Source: Actinomadura bangladeshensis (lineage in GTDB: Bacteria; Actinomycetota; Actinomycetes; Streptosporangiales; Streptosporangiaceae). From it: a stretch of 46,644 nt of DNA. The translations under genes and the position numbers were made by a program. This document shows, one piece after another, positions 1 through 13,029 of the stretch. Below the pieces are notes generated by a model. It was not told the origin of the DNA. It made no database searches and saw only the letters and a list, made by a program, of their open reading frames with translations. Within the stretch, counting starts at the first letter, position 1; every line of letters begins with the position of its first letter. The stretch spans positions 1 through 46,644 of the forward strand of contig NZ_SMJW01000027.1 in the NCBI RefSeq assembly GCF_004348335.1, written 5' to 3'.

Positions 1-41
1 CCCTGATCCCCCACCCGTCCCTTCGCAAAGGAGTCACCCGC

Positions 42-1877
42 GTGGACACCGCACTCCTCGGACGGCATCGCGGCTTCGCCGTCGTCCTGGCGATCTGCGC
101 GCTCGTCGCAGCCTCCGTCGCCGTTCTCACCGCCCCGGCCCGCGCCGCGGACGAGTCCATCGCCGTCGACTTCTCCACGGCGGGCGGCACCCCGACCTAC
201 CGGGCGTCCGGCTGGATCTACGGGATGACGGAGGACGCGTCTGCGCCCGCCGACCACTTCTACCGGGACGTCGAGTTCCAGTACATGCGCGCCGGCGGGG
301 CGCAGCTCGACAGTCCGGGCGGCTGGGTGTCGGGCAAGTACGACCGCCGGTGGAACGCGACCCGCGCGCAGATGCTGCGCACCCGGTCGCTCGGCGGCCG
401 GTTCGTCCTGCTCGTCCACGACCTGTGGGGGGCCGACGGCTACCCGATCTCCCGCTTCCCCGGCGACAACGGCGACTGGACCGACTACGACAGCTTCCTC
501 ACCCGCGTGATCGACGACGTGCGGGCGACGGGCGTGCCGGTGCAGTGGGACCTCTGGAACGAGCCCAACATCACGCTCTTCTGGAACCGTCCCCAGTCCC
601 AGTACTTCGAGATGTGGCGGCGCGCGTACCAGCGCGTCCGGGCTGCGTTCCCGACGCACCTGATCGTGGGCCCGAGTTGCGCGTGCGTCCCGTCGACCAC
701 GTACGCGTGGTGGAACCAGTTCCTCGACTTCGTCCGCGCCGGCAACGTCGTGCCCGACATCGTCAGCTGGCACGCGCTGCCGGGCGACCCGGTGGCCAAC
801 GTCGCGGCGGCGAACACCACCCTCGATTCCCGGAACATCCCGCACCCGCGCCCGTACCAGATCAACGAGTACGGGGCGTCCAACGAGCAGAACCCGGGCG
901 ACGGCGCCTGGTACATCGCGCGGCTGGAGCGGGCCGGTGCGGACGGCCTGCGCGCCAACTGGGCGGGCGGCGGCAACCTGCACAACGACCTCGCGAACCT
1001 GCTCGTCCGCAACTCGGCGGGCCGGCACCTGCCGAAGGGGGAGTGGTGGGTCTATCGCTTCTACGGGTCGCAGACCGGCCGGATCGTCAGTGTGACGCCC
1101 AGCCCCGCCTACGACGCGTTCGCCACCAAGGCGGACGGAGTCGCGAAGGTCCTGGTCGGCGGAGGGGGCACGACGGGCAACATCGCGGTCGGCCTGCGGC
1201 GCCTCGACACGACGAGCGGCATCGTGCAGAACAACCGGGTACGGGTCGTCGCCCAGCGCGTCCCCCACAACGGCGGCGGCGCGGTCCAGGGCCCGGTCAC
1301 CGTTCAGGACACCGTCGTGACCCTGTCCGGCGACGGTACGACGATCAACCTGCCGCACGGCAACGCCGACGACGCCTTCACCATCACACTCCTGCCTCCC
1401 GGCGACGGCGGCTTCCAGTCCGTCGCGGTCGTCCAGCACTCCCAGCAGTGCCTGGACAACACGGACCTGAGCACCGCCGACGGCAACCGGCAGCAGCAGT
1501 TCTACTGCGAGGGCGGCGATCAGCAGCTGTGGAACTTCCACCCAGTCCCGGGGAGCACGGGCACCTACACCGTCGTCAACCAGCAGACGGGCAAGTGCCT
1601 CGACATCACCGGCGCCTCCACGGCCGACGGCGCCGCCGTCGAGCAGTGGACCTGCCTGAGCGGAGCGACGAACCAGCAGTTCACCCTGCGGAGAGTCACC
1701 TACTCCGGCAACGATCCCCACGACTACCAACTCGTCGCCCGGCACAGCGGCAAGTGCGTCGATGTCAGCGGGGTATCCACGTCCGCAGGTGCCCCGGTCA
1801 TCCAGTGGACCTGCAAACCCGTCGGCCAGAGCAGCCCCCTCAACCAGACGTGGCGGCTCTGGGGCCGGGGGGCCTAG
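42..1877 (+). CDS. Secreted clan GH-A glycoside hydrolase with C-terminal ricin-type (CBM13) lectin domain
   Basis: This is a secreted polysaccharide hydrolase. The start is GTG, preceded by AAAGGAG at 27-33. Residues 1-36 form a Sec signal peptide ending in an Ala-rich ARA site. The catalytic domain (about 40-455) shows the two glutamates of a clan GH-A retaining (beta/alpha)8 enzyme: WNEPN with acid/base E174 and INEYG with nucleophile E276. Overall it looks like GH39-type xylosidases/mannosidases, but I cannot fix the family or substrate. From about residue 465 there are three ricin-B repeats (KCLDITG and QQ-W type motifs), a CBM13 carbohydrate-binding module. At 611 residues it has the expected length for catalytic domain plus CBM13. 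Its neighbours are other CBM13 enzymes and a LacI repressor, which fits hemicellulose breakdown outside the cell. The fold and role are fairly certain; the specificity is inference. Confidence 0.85.
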   Translation: MDTALLGRHRGFAVVLAICALVAASVAVLTAPARAADESIAVDFSTAGGTPTYRASGWIYGMTEDASAPADHFYRDVEFQYMRAGGAQLDSPGGWVSGKYDRRWNATRAQMLRTRSLGGRFVLLVHDLWGADGYPISRFPGDNGDWTDYDSFLTRVIDDVRATGVPVQWDLWNEPNITLFWNRPQSQYFEMWRRAYQRVRAAFPTHLIVGPSCACVPSTTYAWWNQFLDFVRAGNVVPDIVSWHALPGDPVANVAAANTTLDSRNIPHPRPYQINEYGASNEQNPGDGAWYIARLERAGADGLRANWAGGGNLHNDLANLLVRNSAGRHLPKGEWWVYRFYGSQTGRIVSVTPSPAYDAFATKADGVAKVLVGGGGTTGNIAVGLRRLDTTSGIVQNNRVRVVAQRVPHNGGGAVQGPVTVQDTVVTLSGDGTTINLPHGNADDAFTITLLPPGDGGFQSVAVVQHSQQCLDNTDLSTADGNRQQQFYCEGGDQQLWNFHPVPGSTGTYTVVNQQTGKCLDITGASTADGAAVEQWTCLSGATNQQFTLRRVTYSGNDPHDYQLVARHSGKCVDVSGVSTSAGAPVIQWTCKPVGQSSPLNQTWRLWGRGA

Positions 1878-1950
1878 CCCGCACGGCATTTCGTGGGCGG
1901 CGGTGAGGCGACCCTCGCCGCCGCCGCGCGAGGCGGCTCTCCATCATCTG

Positions 1951-1964
1951 TCGAATCGGTTCGC
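1951..1964. promoter_or_regulatory. LacI-type operator before the 2107 regulator
   Basis: The sequence TCGAATCGGTTCGC matches 12-13 of 14 bases of the palindrome found before several genes of this locus. A weaker half-site, TCGAATCGGCCGGA, lies at 2075-2088 next to the GTG start of the LacI gene. Autoregulation is inferred. Confidence 0.55.
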
Positions 1965-2106
1965 ACAACCGTGGGACCGCCTACGGCACAGGTCAATGGG
2001 CCTTGGCCTAGGACGGTGGAGTCCGAAGGCGCTCCTCTGGCGCTCTCGATTCGACCTACGATGCGGCCAGCCGGTCGAATCGGCCGGATCAGGTGAGGGG
2101 GCGCCG

Positions 2107-3132
2107 GTGGACATCGGGGAGATCGCCAGGCGGTCCGGGGTGTCGCGCAGCACCGTCTCCTACGCCCTCAGCGGCAAGCGCCCGGTGTCGGAGGCGACCC
2201 GGCGGCGCATCCAGGCCGTCATCGACGAACTCGGCTACCGGCCCAACGCCGCCGCCAAGGCGCTCAAGGAGGGCAGGACCCACACCATCGGCCTGGTCAT
2301 CCCCCCGGCCGGCCGGTCCCTGACCGACATGCAACTCGGCTTCGTGGCCAGCGTCGTCGACGCCGCCGCACGCACCGACCTGGACGTCCTCCTGTCGCCG
2401 TCCGGGGGTGAGCACGACCGTTCGTTCGAGCGCGTGCTCGGTGGCCGGCGGGTGGACGGCGTCGTGCTCATGGAGATCCGGTTGGAGGACGACCGGGTCA
2501 CCCGCCTGCGGGAGTCCGGGCTGCCGTTCGTCGGCATCGGCCGCACCGCCCGCCCGGAGGAGATGTCCTGGGTCGATCTCGACTACGAGGCGCTGATCGC
2601 CCGATGCGTCCACCACCTGGCCGACCTGGGACACCGCAGCATCGCCCTGATCAACCGCTCCGCGGAACTGGTGGCGGCGGGGTACGGTCCCGGCCACCGC
2701 GCCCAGGCCGGCTTTGCGCGCTCGGTCGCCGAACGCGGCCTCGCGGGTGTGCAGACCTGCTGCGCCGACGACGCCCAGTCCGGGATGACCTGCCTCGAAG
2801 GGCTCCTCGCCGAGCACCCGGACCTGACCGCCGTCGCCACCATCAACGAGGCCGCCATCCCGGGCATGTACCACGCGCTGGCGCAGGCGGGGCGGGCGGT
2901 GCCGGGCGACTTCTCCATCACCGGCGTCGCCGCACGGGACCTGGCGGAGAACCTCCATCCGCCCCTCACCGCCTCCGATGTACCCGCCGACGACCTCGGT
3001 GCCCAGGCCGTCGAGATGCTCGTCCAGCGGATCGCCGAGCCCGCCACCCCGCACCACCACGTCCTCGTCGCCCCGCCCATCTCGCTGCGCGGCACGACCG
3101 CGCCCGCGCGCCTCCGGCACCCGCTCGCCTGA
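2107..3132 (+). CDS. LacI-family transcriptional regulator (paralogue of the 13030-14067 regulator)
   Basis: This is a sugar-responsive DNA-binding repressor of 341 residues. The start is GTG just before IGEIARRSGVSRSTVSYAL, preceded by GGTGAGGGGG. The reading frame is open further upstream, but that part has no regulator-like sequence. Residues 1-55 are the LacI helix-turn-helix plus hinge, and the rest is a periplasmic-binding-protein-like effector domain. The reading helix (SRSTVSYALSGKRPVSEATR) is identical to that of the regulator at 13030, so both probably read the same operator. Degenerate operator copies lie directly upstream, suggesting autoregulation. It may control the flanking secreted hydrolases. 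The effector sugar is unknown. Confidence 0.9.
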   Translation: MDIGEIARRSGVSRSTVSYALSGKRPVSEATRRRIQAVIDELGYRPNAAAKALKEGRTHTIGLVIPPAGRSLTDMQLGFVASVVDAAARTDLDVLLSPSGGEHDRSFERVLGGRRVDGVVLMEIRLEDDRVTRLRESGLPFVGIGRTARPEEMSWVDLDYEALIARCVHHLADLGHRSIALINRSAELVAAGYGPGHRAQAGFARSVAERGLAGVQTCCADDAQSGMTCLEGLLAEHPDLTAVATINEAAIPGMYHALAQAGRAVPGDFSITGVAARDLAENLHPPLTASDVPADDLGAQAVEMLVQRIAEPATPHHHVLVAPPISLRGTTAPARLRHPLA

Positions 3133-4840
<1,708 letters not shown>

Positions 4841-4872
4841 CCTTGTGACCCGAGGATCAGTACCCGCGATCT

Positions 4873-4907
4873 GCGCCGGCCGGACGTACCAGACGTCCGG
4901 CCGGCGC
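4873..4907. terminator. Perfect hairpin between convergent genes, probable bidirectional terminator
   Basis: Two 15-base arms (4873-4887 and 4893-4907) are exact reverse complements with a five-base loop ACCAG. The hairpin lies between the 3' ends of the esterase and the GH29 gene. It has no U-tract, which is common in actinomycetes. Confidence 0.75.
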
Positions 4908-4978
4908 CTCTCGTCGACCGCTGTCAGCGGGCGGTGGCGGTGAACTGCCACCAGTTCACGTTGACGACGGTCTCTTGG

Positions 4979-6964
4979 TCAGATCTCGGTGATGGTCCAT
5001 TGGTTGTTGGTGCTGGAGTTGGGCGCCCAGAGGACCGTGGTGGAGCCGATCGCGGTGGCGCCCGCGCCGTCGAGGGCGGTTCCGGTGCCCCGGTTGATGA
5101 TCTGGTAGCGGCCGTTGCCGAGGCTGTTCAGCCTCCATTGCTGATTGCCGCCGCCGTTCCACTGTGCTTGCCGTGCGGAGGCGCCGTTGGCGGCGTCGCC
5201 CCAGCTGTCGGCGACCATTCCGTTGGTGCGGTTGACGATGCGGTAGTAGCCGCCGCCCGCATCGACCAGTTGCCATTGCAGGTTGGTGCTGCCGTCGTAG
5301 TTCCATTGCTTGAGCACCGACCCGGAGGCGACGTTTCCGCCGCTGTCCAGGACCAGGCCGCTGGTGACGTTCGCGATCCGTACCCAGCCGGTCGGAGCCG
5401 GGCCCGAGCCCAGCGCGGGGATCTGGCCGGAGAAGGTGAGCCTGACCACGTACGCCCGCGCGCCGAACGGGGCGGTGGCCGAGGGCATCGAGATGTGCAG
5501 GCCGGAACCGTCCTGGCCGTGGTCGGGCAGGTCGACGGACTCCCCGGCGGCGGGGCCGAGCAGCCGCACCGAGGTCAGCGAGCTCAGGTTGATGCGGTTG
5601 GAGCTCAGCGTGGCGATGTTCAGCGTGCCGCCCGGCCAGCCCAGCACCGTCGCGTAGAGGACGGTGTTGTCCTTGCTGCGGGTGAACCGGATGTCCTTGC
5701 CGGTGCCCTCCCGCGGCGTGGTGAACGAGCCGCCGCCCATCTTCGTGGGGCCCTCGCCGTAGGCCGTCCAGGCCCGGGTCGCGTAGATGGATTCGCCGAA
5801 GCGTTTGAGGTGGTCACCGATGCCGAGGAGGATGTCCCGCTGCCCGGACGGGATGGTGCCGTCGGCCATCGGCGCGATGTTCAGCACCATGTTGCCGTTC
5901 TTGCTGACCCGGTCGATCAGCGAGTGCAGCAGGGCGTTGGTCGAGTAGTAGCCGATGCCCACGGTGTAGCACCAGCTGGAACTGGAGACGCTGTCGTCGG
6001 TCAGCCAGTAGGGGGTCTGGATGTCGGCCGGTCCACCGCGCTCGAAGTCGTAGACCTCGCCCCGGTTGTTGAACCCGTCCTTGTACGTGGCGACCACTTC
6101 TTTGTTCCAGGCGATGGCCTGGTTGTAGTAGTGGGCCAGGAAATTGAGGCGCTGCGGCTCGTCGATACGGCTGAGGTTGAAGTCCTGGTAGATGATGTCG
6201 GGCTGGTAGCCGTCGATGACCTCGCGGAGCTTGTCGTACCAGAGCTGGACCTGCGTGCCCCAGTCGAGCTGGCCGTACAGCTTCCGCAGGGAGGTCGTCG
6301 ACTGCTGCGGCACGTGGTCGTAGTAGCCGGTGAAGTTGTACGCGTGGTGCAGTGACACGAACAGTTTGAGGCCCTTGGCGCGGATGGCGTCGGCGTGCTG
6401 CCGCAGCAGGTCGAGCCGGGGCCCGGTGGCCACCGAGTTCCATTCGTTGACGGTGCTGTTCCACATCGAGAAGCCGTCGTGGTGCTCGGCCACCGGTCCG
6501 GCGAACCTGGCTCCGGCGTCGGCGAAGAGCTGCGCCCATTCGCCGGGGTCGAAGGCGCCGCCGGCGGATCTCAGCTTGGGTGCGAACTGCACCCAGCCTC
6601 CGGCCCTGTCCCGGGCGCCGTTGATGAAGTTGTGGTACGGCCACACGGCGGGATCGCCGTAGACGCTCCTGTGATGGTTGTTCTCATTGGAGCCGGCGAT
6701 GTACATGTTGCGCGGGTACCACTCATTCCCGAACGCCGGGACGCTGAAGACGCCCCAGTGGTAGTAGACGCCGAACTTGGCGTCCTGGAACCACTCCGGA
6801 GCCGGTGGATGCTGGTCCACCGACGCCCACGTCGGGGCGTAGCCGCTCGGCGCCGCTGCCCGCGCGGTTCCCGGCCTCAACAGGCCGGTGGCCGCGGCGG
6901 CCCCGGTGATTCCGGCCGTGACGATCAGTTGGCGGCGGCTGAACTGGAATGACGACGAAGTCAT
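4979..6964 (-). CDS. Secreted GH29 alpha-L-fucosidase with CBM13
   Basis: This enzyme removes alpha-L-fucose from glycans such as xyloglucan side chains. The N-terminus has a twin-arginine signal (FSRRQLIVTAGITGAAAATG) ending in ARA, so export is probably by Tat. Family marks are YYHWGVFSVPAF with EWYPRNMY, AEHHDGFSMW, and PDIIYQDFN, whose Asp is the likely nucleophile. After the catalytic and beta-sandwich parts (about 40-520) there are ricin-B repeats with NLQWQL, NQQWRL and NNQWTI. The length of 661 fits GH29 plus CBM13. A perfect LacI-type operator lies at 7001-7014, 37 bases before the start, so the gene is very likely a target of the paralogous LacI regulators here. Confidence 0.9.
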   Translation of the reverse strand: MTSSSFQFSRRQLIVTAGITGAAAATGLLRPGTARAAAPSGYAPTWASVDQHPPAPEWFQDAKFGVYYHWGVFSVPAFGNEWYPRNMYIAGSNENNHHRSVYGDPAVWPYHNFINGARDRAGGWVQFAPKLRSAGGAFDPGEWAQLFADAGARFAGPVAEHHDGFSMWNSTVNEWNSVATGPRLDLLRQHADAIRAKGLKLFVSLHHAYNFTGYYDHVPQQSTTSLRKLYGQLDWGTQVQLWYDKLREVIDGYQPDIIYQDFNLSRIDEPQRLNFLAHYYNQAIAWNKEVVATYKDGFNNRGEVYDFERGGPADIQTPYWLTDDSVSSSSWCYTVGIGYYSTNALLHSLIDRVSKNGNMVLNIAPMADGTIPSGQRDILLGIGDHLKRFGESIYATRAWTAYGEGPTKMGGGSFTTPREGTGKDIRFTRSKDNTVLYATVLGWPGGTLNIATLSSNRINLSSLTSVRLLGPAAGESVDLPDHGQDGSGLHISMPSATAPFGARAYVVRLTFSGQIPALGSGPAPTGWVRIANVTSGLVLDSGGNVASGSVLKQWNYDGSTNLQWQLVDAGGGYYRIVNRTNGMVADSWGDAANGASARQAQWNGGGNQQWRLNSLGNGRYQIINRGTGTALDGAGATAIGSTTVLWAPNSSTNNQWTITEI

Positions 6965-7000
6965 GAGGGGAGCCTTTCGAGGGGGACGATCCGAGCGTGA

Positions 7001-7014
7001 TCGAACCGATTCGA
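7001..7014. promoter_or_regulatory. LacI-type operator TCGAACCGATTCGA before the fucosidase
   Basis: This near-perfect palindrome sits upstream of the GH29 start. It is identical to the site at 14051-14064 in front of the LacI gene of the transporter locus, which supports shared control. Confidence 0.7.
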
Positions 7015-7086
7015 TAAGTCAATGAACGGCCTCGTCCGGTGGATTTTTTTCATGACCCGGTCCGGTGGCGGCGGGGCCGGGGCGGT

Positions 7087-8133
7087 TCAGGCGGACTCGC
7101 GGACGATCAGCTTGGTCGCCAGCACGACACCGCGTCCCTCGGATGCCCGTCGGCCTTCGCAGGCGCGCAGTTCGCGAGCGAGCCGGATGCCCAGGTCCTC
7201 GGCGGGCTGGCGCACCGTGGTCAGGCGCGGCCGCACCTGCCGGGCCACCGGGGCGTCGTCGAACCCGACGACCGCCACGTCGTCGGGCACCCGCCGGCCG
7301 GCCCGCCGCAGCGCGCGCAACGCGCCGACCGCCATCAGGTCGGAGGCGGCCAGCACCGCGTCGAGGTCGGGGCGGCGGTCCAGCAGCCGCTGCATGGCGA
7401 GCTCACCGGACAGGCGGCCGAAGTCGCCGTACCCGACCAGGCCGGTCATGTCCATCCCCGCCTGCCGCGCGCCGATCCGGTAACCCGCCAGCCGGTCGAC
7501 GCCGGCCGCAAGCCTGGCCGGACCGGCGAGCGTGCCGATCCGGGATCGGCCCGTGGCCAGCAGGTGGCTGACGGCCGCGAGCGCTCCGCCCCGGTTGTCG
7601 GCGTCCACGTACGGCACGGCCACCTCGTCGAGGGGACGTCCCGCCACCACCACCGGGACTCCGGCCACCGCGCGCATCACCGACACGGGCCGGCCGCGGT
7701 GCGCGCCGACGAGCAGGACCCCGTCGAGGCACTCACTGCGCAGGTAGTCGGCGGTGACCTCCCATTCGCCGGGATGGCCGACCGTCAGGATGACGATCGG
7801 CCCGCGGCCGGCGAGCTCCCGCCGCACGCCCCACAGGAGCCGGGCATAGAACGGGTCGCCGAAGACACGGGAGCTGTCGTCGCACACCACGACCGCGACC
7901 GCGCCGGAGGACCGGCCGTCCGGCGGCTGCGAGCGGCGCCGCACGTAGCCGAGGCGTTCCACGGCCGCCTCTACCCGGCGGCGCGCCTGGTGGCTCACCC
8001 GGACCGAGCCGGTGAGCACGCGGGAGGCGGTCGCGGGTGACACGCCGGCGAGGCTGGCGACCTGCGCGAGGGTCGCGGTGCGGCCGCGCGGTTCCTCGGC
8101 GAACGGCGCCGCGGAGGGTTCGATGATCGTCAC
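7087..8133 (-). CDS. LacI-family transcriptional regulator with CebR-like operator
   Basis: This is a 348-residue LacI repressor. I chose GTG at 8133 (sequence VTIIEPSAAP) because AGGGAGTG precedes it; the frame is open upstream without family sequence. The helix-turn-helix is TLAQVASLAGVSPATASRVL, followed by a sugar-binding effector domain. Its reading helix differs from the two paralogous regulators, so it should see a different site. A perfect TGGGAGCGCTCCCA, the palindrome bound by CebR-type cellobiose/oligosaccharide repressors in Streptomyces, lies at 8188-8201, suggesting autoregulation. It stands between GH29 and GH27 genes, so the effector is probably a plant oligosaccharide. The identity of the sugar is inference. 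Confidence 0.9.
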   Translation of the reverse strand: MTIIEPSAAPFAEEPRGRTATLAQVASLAGVSPATASRVLTGSVRVSHQARRRVEAAVERLGYVRRRSQPPDGRSSGAVAVVVCDDSSRVFGDPFYARLLWGVRRELAGRGPIVILTVGHPGEWEVTADYLRSECLDGVLLVGAHRGRPVSVMRAVAGVPVVVAGRPLDEVAVPYVDADNRGGALAAVSHLLATGRSRIGTLAGPARLAAGVDRLAGYRIGARQAGMDMTGLVGYGDFGRLSGELAMQRLLDRRPDLDAVLAASDLMAVGALRALRRAGRRVPDDVAVVGFDDAPVARQVRPRLTTVRQPAEDLGIRLARELRACEGRRASEGRGVVLATKLIVRESA

Positions 8134-8187
8134 GGGGCACTCCCTTCGGGAACCCCGGCCGTCGAGGACCGGCCAGGGCGCGGGGAG

Positions 8188-8201
8188 TGGGAGCGCTCCC
8201 A
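8188..8201. promoter_or_regulatory. CebR-type operator TGGGAGCGCTCCCA
   Basis: This is a perfect 14-bp palindrome 55 bases upstream of the minus-strand LacI gene. It equals the known consensus of CebR sites in Streptomyces. The binding protein is inferred to be the adjacent regulator. Confidence 0.75.
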
Positions 8202-8361
8202 GTCTCAGCTCGACGCGTCCGTGTGTCAAGGGTCACGCGAGGGACGCGGCCGGCGGGCAGTTCCGGGGCGGCGCCGCCGCCGGACGCGTCACCGCTCGCC
8301 GATGGCGTGAAAGCCGTGAAAGGGGGCTCTCCACCGCCCCTCGGGCCGGACTACGGTCGCG

Positions 8362-8393
8362 TCGAATCGATTCGAGGAGTGGGAGCGCTCCTC
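8362..8393. promoter_or_regulatory. Composite operator: LacI palindrome plus CebR-like box
   Basis: TCGAATCGATTCGA (8362-8375, perfect palindrome) is followed after four bases by TGGGAGCGCTCCTC (8380-8393, 12 of 14 matches to the CebR-type site). The two operator classes of the locus therefore meet at one spot, suggesting dual control of something to the right, or of the LacI gene to the left. Confidence 0.65.
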
Positions 8394-8554
8394 AATGCCT
8401 TCGATCACCGGGAGGCCGGATGCCGGATCCCGCCAGGCGTCGAGCGGCGATCGCGTCGGCGGCCACGGTGCCGCCCACCGCACCTTCGCCGGGCACGGCC
8501 CTGCCACCATGCACGACGCCACATCAGCAGTGGACCTTGGATAGCGCAGCGAAC

Positions 8555-8593
8555 GGGCCCTGCCCGCGGTGTGAAAGCCGCGCGGCAGGGCCC
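8555..8593. terminator. Strong GC hairpin downstream of the GH27 operon
   Basis: GGGCCCTGCCCGCGG (8555-8569) pairs with 8578-8593 apart from one bulged base, leaving a loop of about eight bases. It lies 45 bases beyond the stop of the minus-strand GH27 gene and probably ends that operon. Confidence 0.65.
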
Positions 8594-8637
8594 GGTCGCT
8601 GCGGAGTCCGTGACGTACGGGCGCGTATGAACGAGAC

Positions 8638-11684
<3,047 letters not shown>

Positions 11685-12779
11685 TCAGGACGCGGTGCAG
11701 GTGAGCGCGGGGATCTCGTTGGCGCCGGTCCAGGTGCCCAGGAACCCGAACTCGGTGGCGGCGCCCGCGCCGAGGGAGCCGTTGAAGTCGGCGTTGCGTG
11801 CGGTGACCTCCGGCCCGGAGGAGGTGATCGTGGCGTTCCACGCCTGGGTGACGCTCTGGCCGCCGGCGTACCGCCACGTGACGGTCCAGCCGGTGATGGG
11901 TGCGCTCCCGGCGGTGACCTTGACCGACGCCTGGAACCCGCCGGACCACTGCCCGGCCATGGTGTAGGTGGCGGTGCAGGCGCGTGTCCCGGGGTCTGTA
12001 CCGCCGTCGGGGTCGCCGATGCTTCCGGGCACGGACCGCAGCGCGGTGTACCAGGCGGCGGCCATCTTGTCGTATCCGGTGGCGTTGGGATGGACGCCGT
12101 CGGCCAGGTCGGCGGCGGTCAGCGCGGCGTGCATGTCCACCAGGTGCACGTGCTTGCCGACGTCGGCCTTGCTCCGGACGATCCCCGGGATCGCGGCGTT
12201 GTAGGTCCGGACGGCGGTCTCCTGCGCCGACCAGGCGATCGGGATGATCGTCGCGACGAACACCTCGGCGGTCGGTGCGGTGGCGGTGATGTGGTCGATC
12301 AGCGCCGAGAGCCGGGCGGGTGCGCCCGCCGGGTCGTGGTTCTGCAGGATGTCGTTGGTGCCGATGTGCAGCAGGACGGTGTGCGGGGTGCTCGTGCGCA
12401 GCCAGCCGACGACGCCGGCGTCGATCTGGTCGATGCGCCAGCCCGAGTGTCCCTCGTGGTCGCGGTCGCCGAGCTCGGCGGGCCCGCCGGACAGCGACCC
12501 GACGAAGTCCACCCGGTGGCCCCCGTCCACGAACCGGTGCCACAGGCCGGTCCGGTACGCGCCGGGGACCGTGATCCCGTCGGTGATCGAGTCACCCAGC
12601 GGCATCACCCGTACGCCCCCGTTGGACTCGGCGTGGGCGGTGCCGCCCACAGGCACGACAAGCGCCGCGGTCAGGACGGCCGCGAGCAGGACGCCGGCCC
12701 ACCGCGCCTGCCGGGAGAGGGACCGCCGCCACCGAGCACGGGAGCTCTGCCGGAACCGAACATGGGAAACGAAAATCAT
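11685..12779 (-). CDS. Secreted SGNH/GDSL esterase (CE3-like acetyl xylan esterase) with CBM2
   Basis: This is a deacetylating esterase that would help xylanase by removing acetyl groups. I chose ATG at 12779 because GGAGG stands five bases upstream; the frame runs further but without signal-like sequence. A long signal peptide (RWAGVLLAAVLTAALVVPVGG, ending AHA near residue 50) is followed by the SGNH domain: GDSITDG with nucleophile S64, IGTNDI, and DGVHPN with the catalytic Asp-His pair. A CBM2 begins at about residue 265 after a short linker. The arrangement matches CE3-type acetyl xylan esterases. It is first in the operon with GH10 and GH27. Acetyl-xylan specificity is inferred from context. 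Confidence 0.88.
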   Translation of the reverse strand: MIFVSHVRFRQSSRARWRRSLSRQARWAGVLLAAVLTAALVVPVGGTAHAESNGGVRVMPLGDSITDGITVPGAYRTGLWHRFVDGGHRVDFVGSLSGGPAELGDRDHEGHSGWRIDQIDAGVVGWLRTSTPHTVLLHIGTNDILQNHDPAGAPARLSALIDHITATAPTAEVFVATIIPIAWSAQETAVRTYNAAIPGIVRSKADVGKHVHLVDMHAALTAADLADGVHPNATGYDKMAAAWYTALRSVPGSIGDPDGGTDPGTRACTATYTMAGQWSGGFQASVKVTAGSAPITGWTVTWRYAGGQSVTQAWNATITSSGPEVTARNADFNGSLGAGAATEFGFLGTWTGANEIPALTCTAS

Positions 12780-12943
12780 CCGAGCCTCCAACCGTGGGCG
12801 GCGGCCCCAAGGTGTCCACCACCCGGTGATCGCGCCGCCGACGTTAGCCCTGACATCAATGGCCGGATAGCCGCCGCGGTTTCCGTCTCGCTGCTCAGCC
12901 GAATTCACCCAGGCCAGGGAGCATGAAACGGAATCACCCTCGG

Positions 12944-12959
12944 CGTGAAAATTTTCACG
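12944..12959. promoter_or_regulatory. Perfect 16-bp palindrome CGTGAAAATTTTCACG, probable operator of the xylanase operon
   Basis: This AT-centred palindrome stands in the gap between the end of the LacI gene and the start of the esterase-xylanase-galactosidase operon, about 165 bases before its first codon. It is unlike the CG-centred LacI sites of the locus, so another repressor may bind it. Confidence 0.5.
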
Positions 12960-13029
12960 GCGACCGGCAAGGCCGCGGAATAAGCCCGCTAAGCGCCATC
13001 GCCAGACGCCTGACCCCGCACCGGCCTGA

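Larger units (their letters stand above)
8134..8637. other. Intergenic region with three operators and no convincing gene
   Basis: This 504-bp gap holds a CebR-like box, a composite operator pair and a terminator-like hairpin. A 49-residue frame begins with ATG at 8395 right after the operators and ends at 8544, but the peptide resembles nothing I know and has no ribosome site. The region looks like a promoter whose gene has been lost. Confidence 0.5.

Noticed and set aside
4934..6355. 473-residue open frame on the plus strand opposite the GH29 gene
   Set aside because: It is the antisense shadow of a clear fucosidase; its Val/Gly/Asp-rich composition matches no family. The same holds for long frames opposite the GH27, GH10 and aldehyde dehydrogenase genes.
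8395..8544. 49-residue frame right after the composite operator
   Set aside because: No ribosome site and no resemblance to a known protein. It is kept only as part of the orphan-promoter finding.
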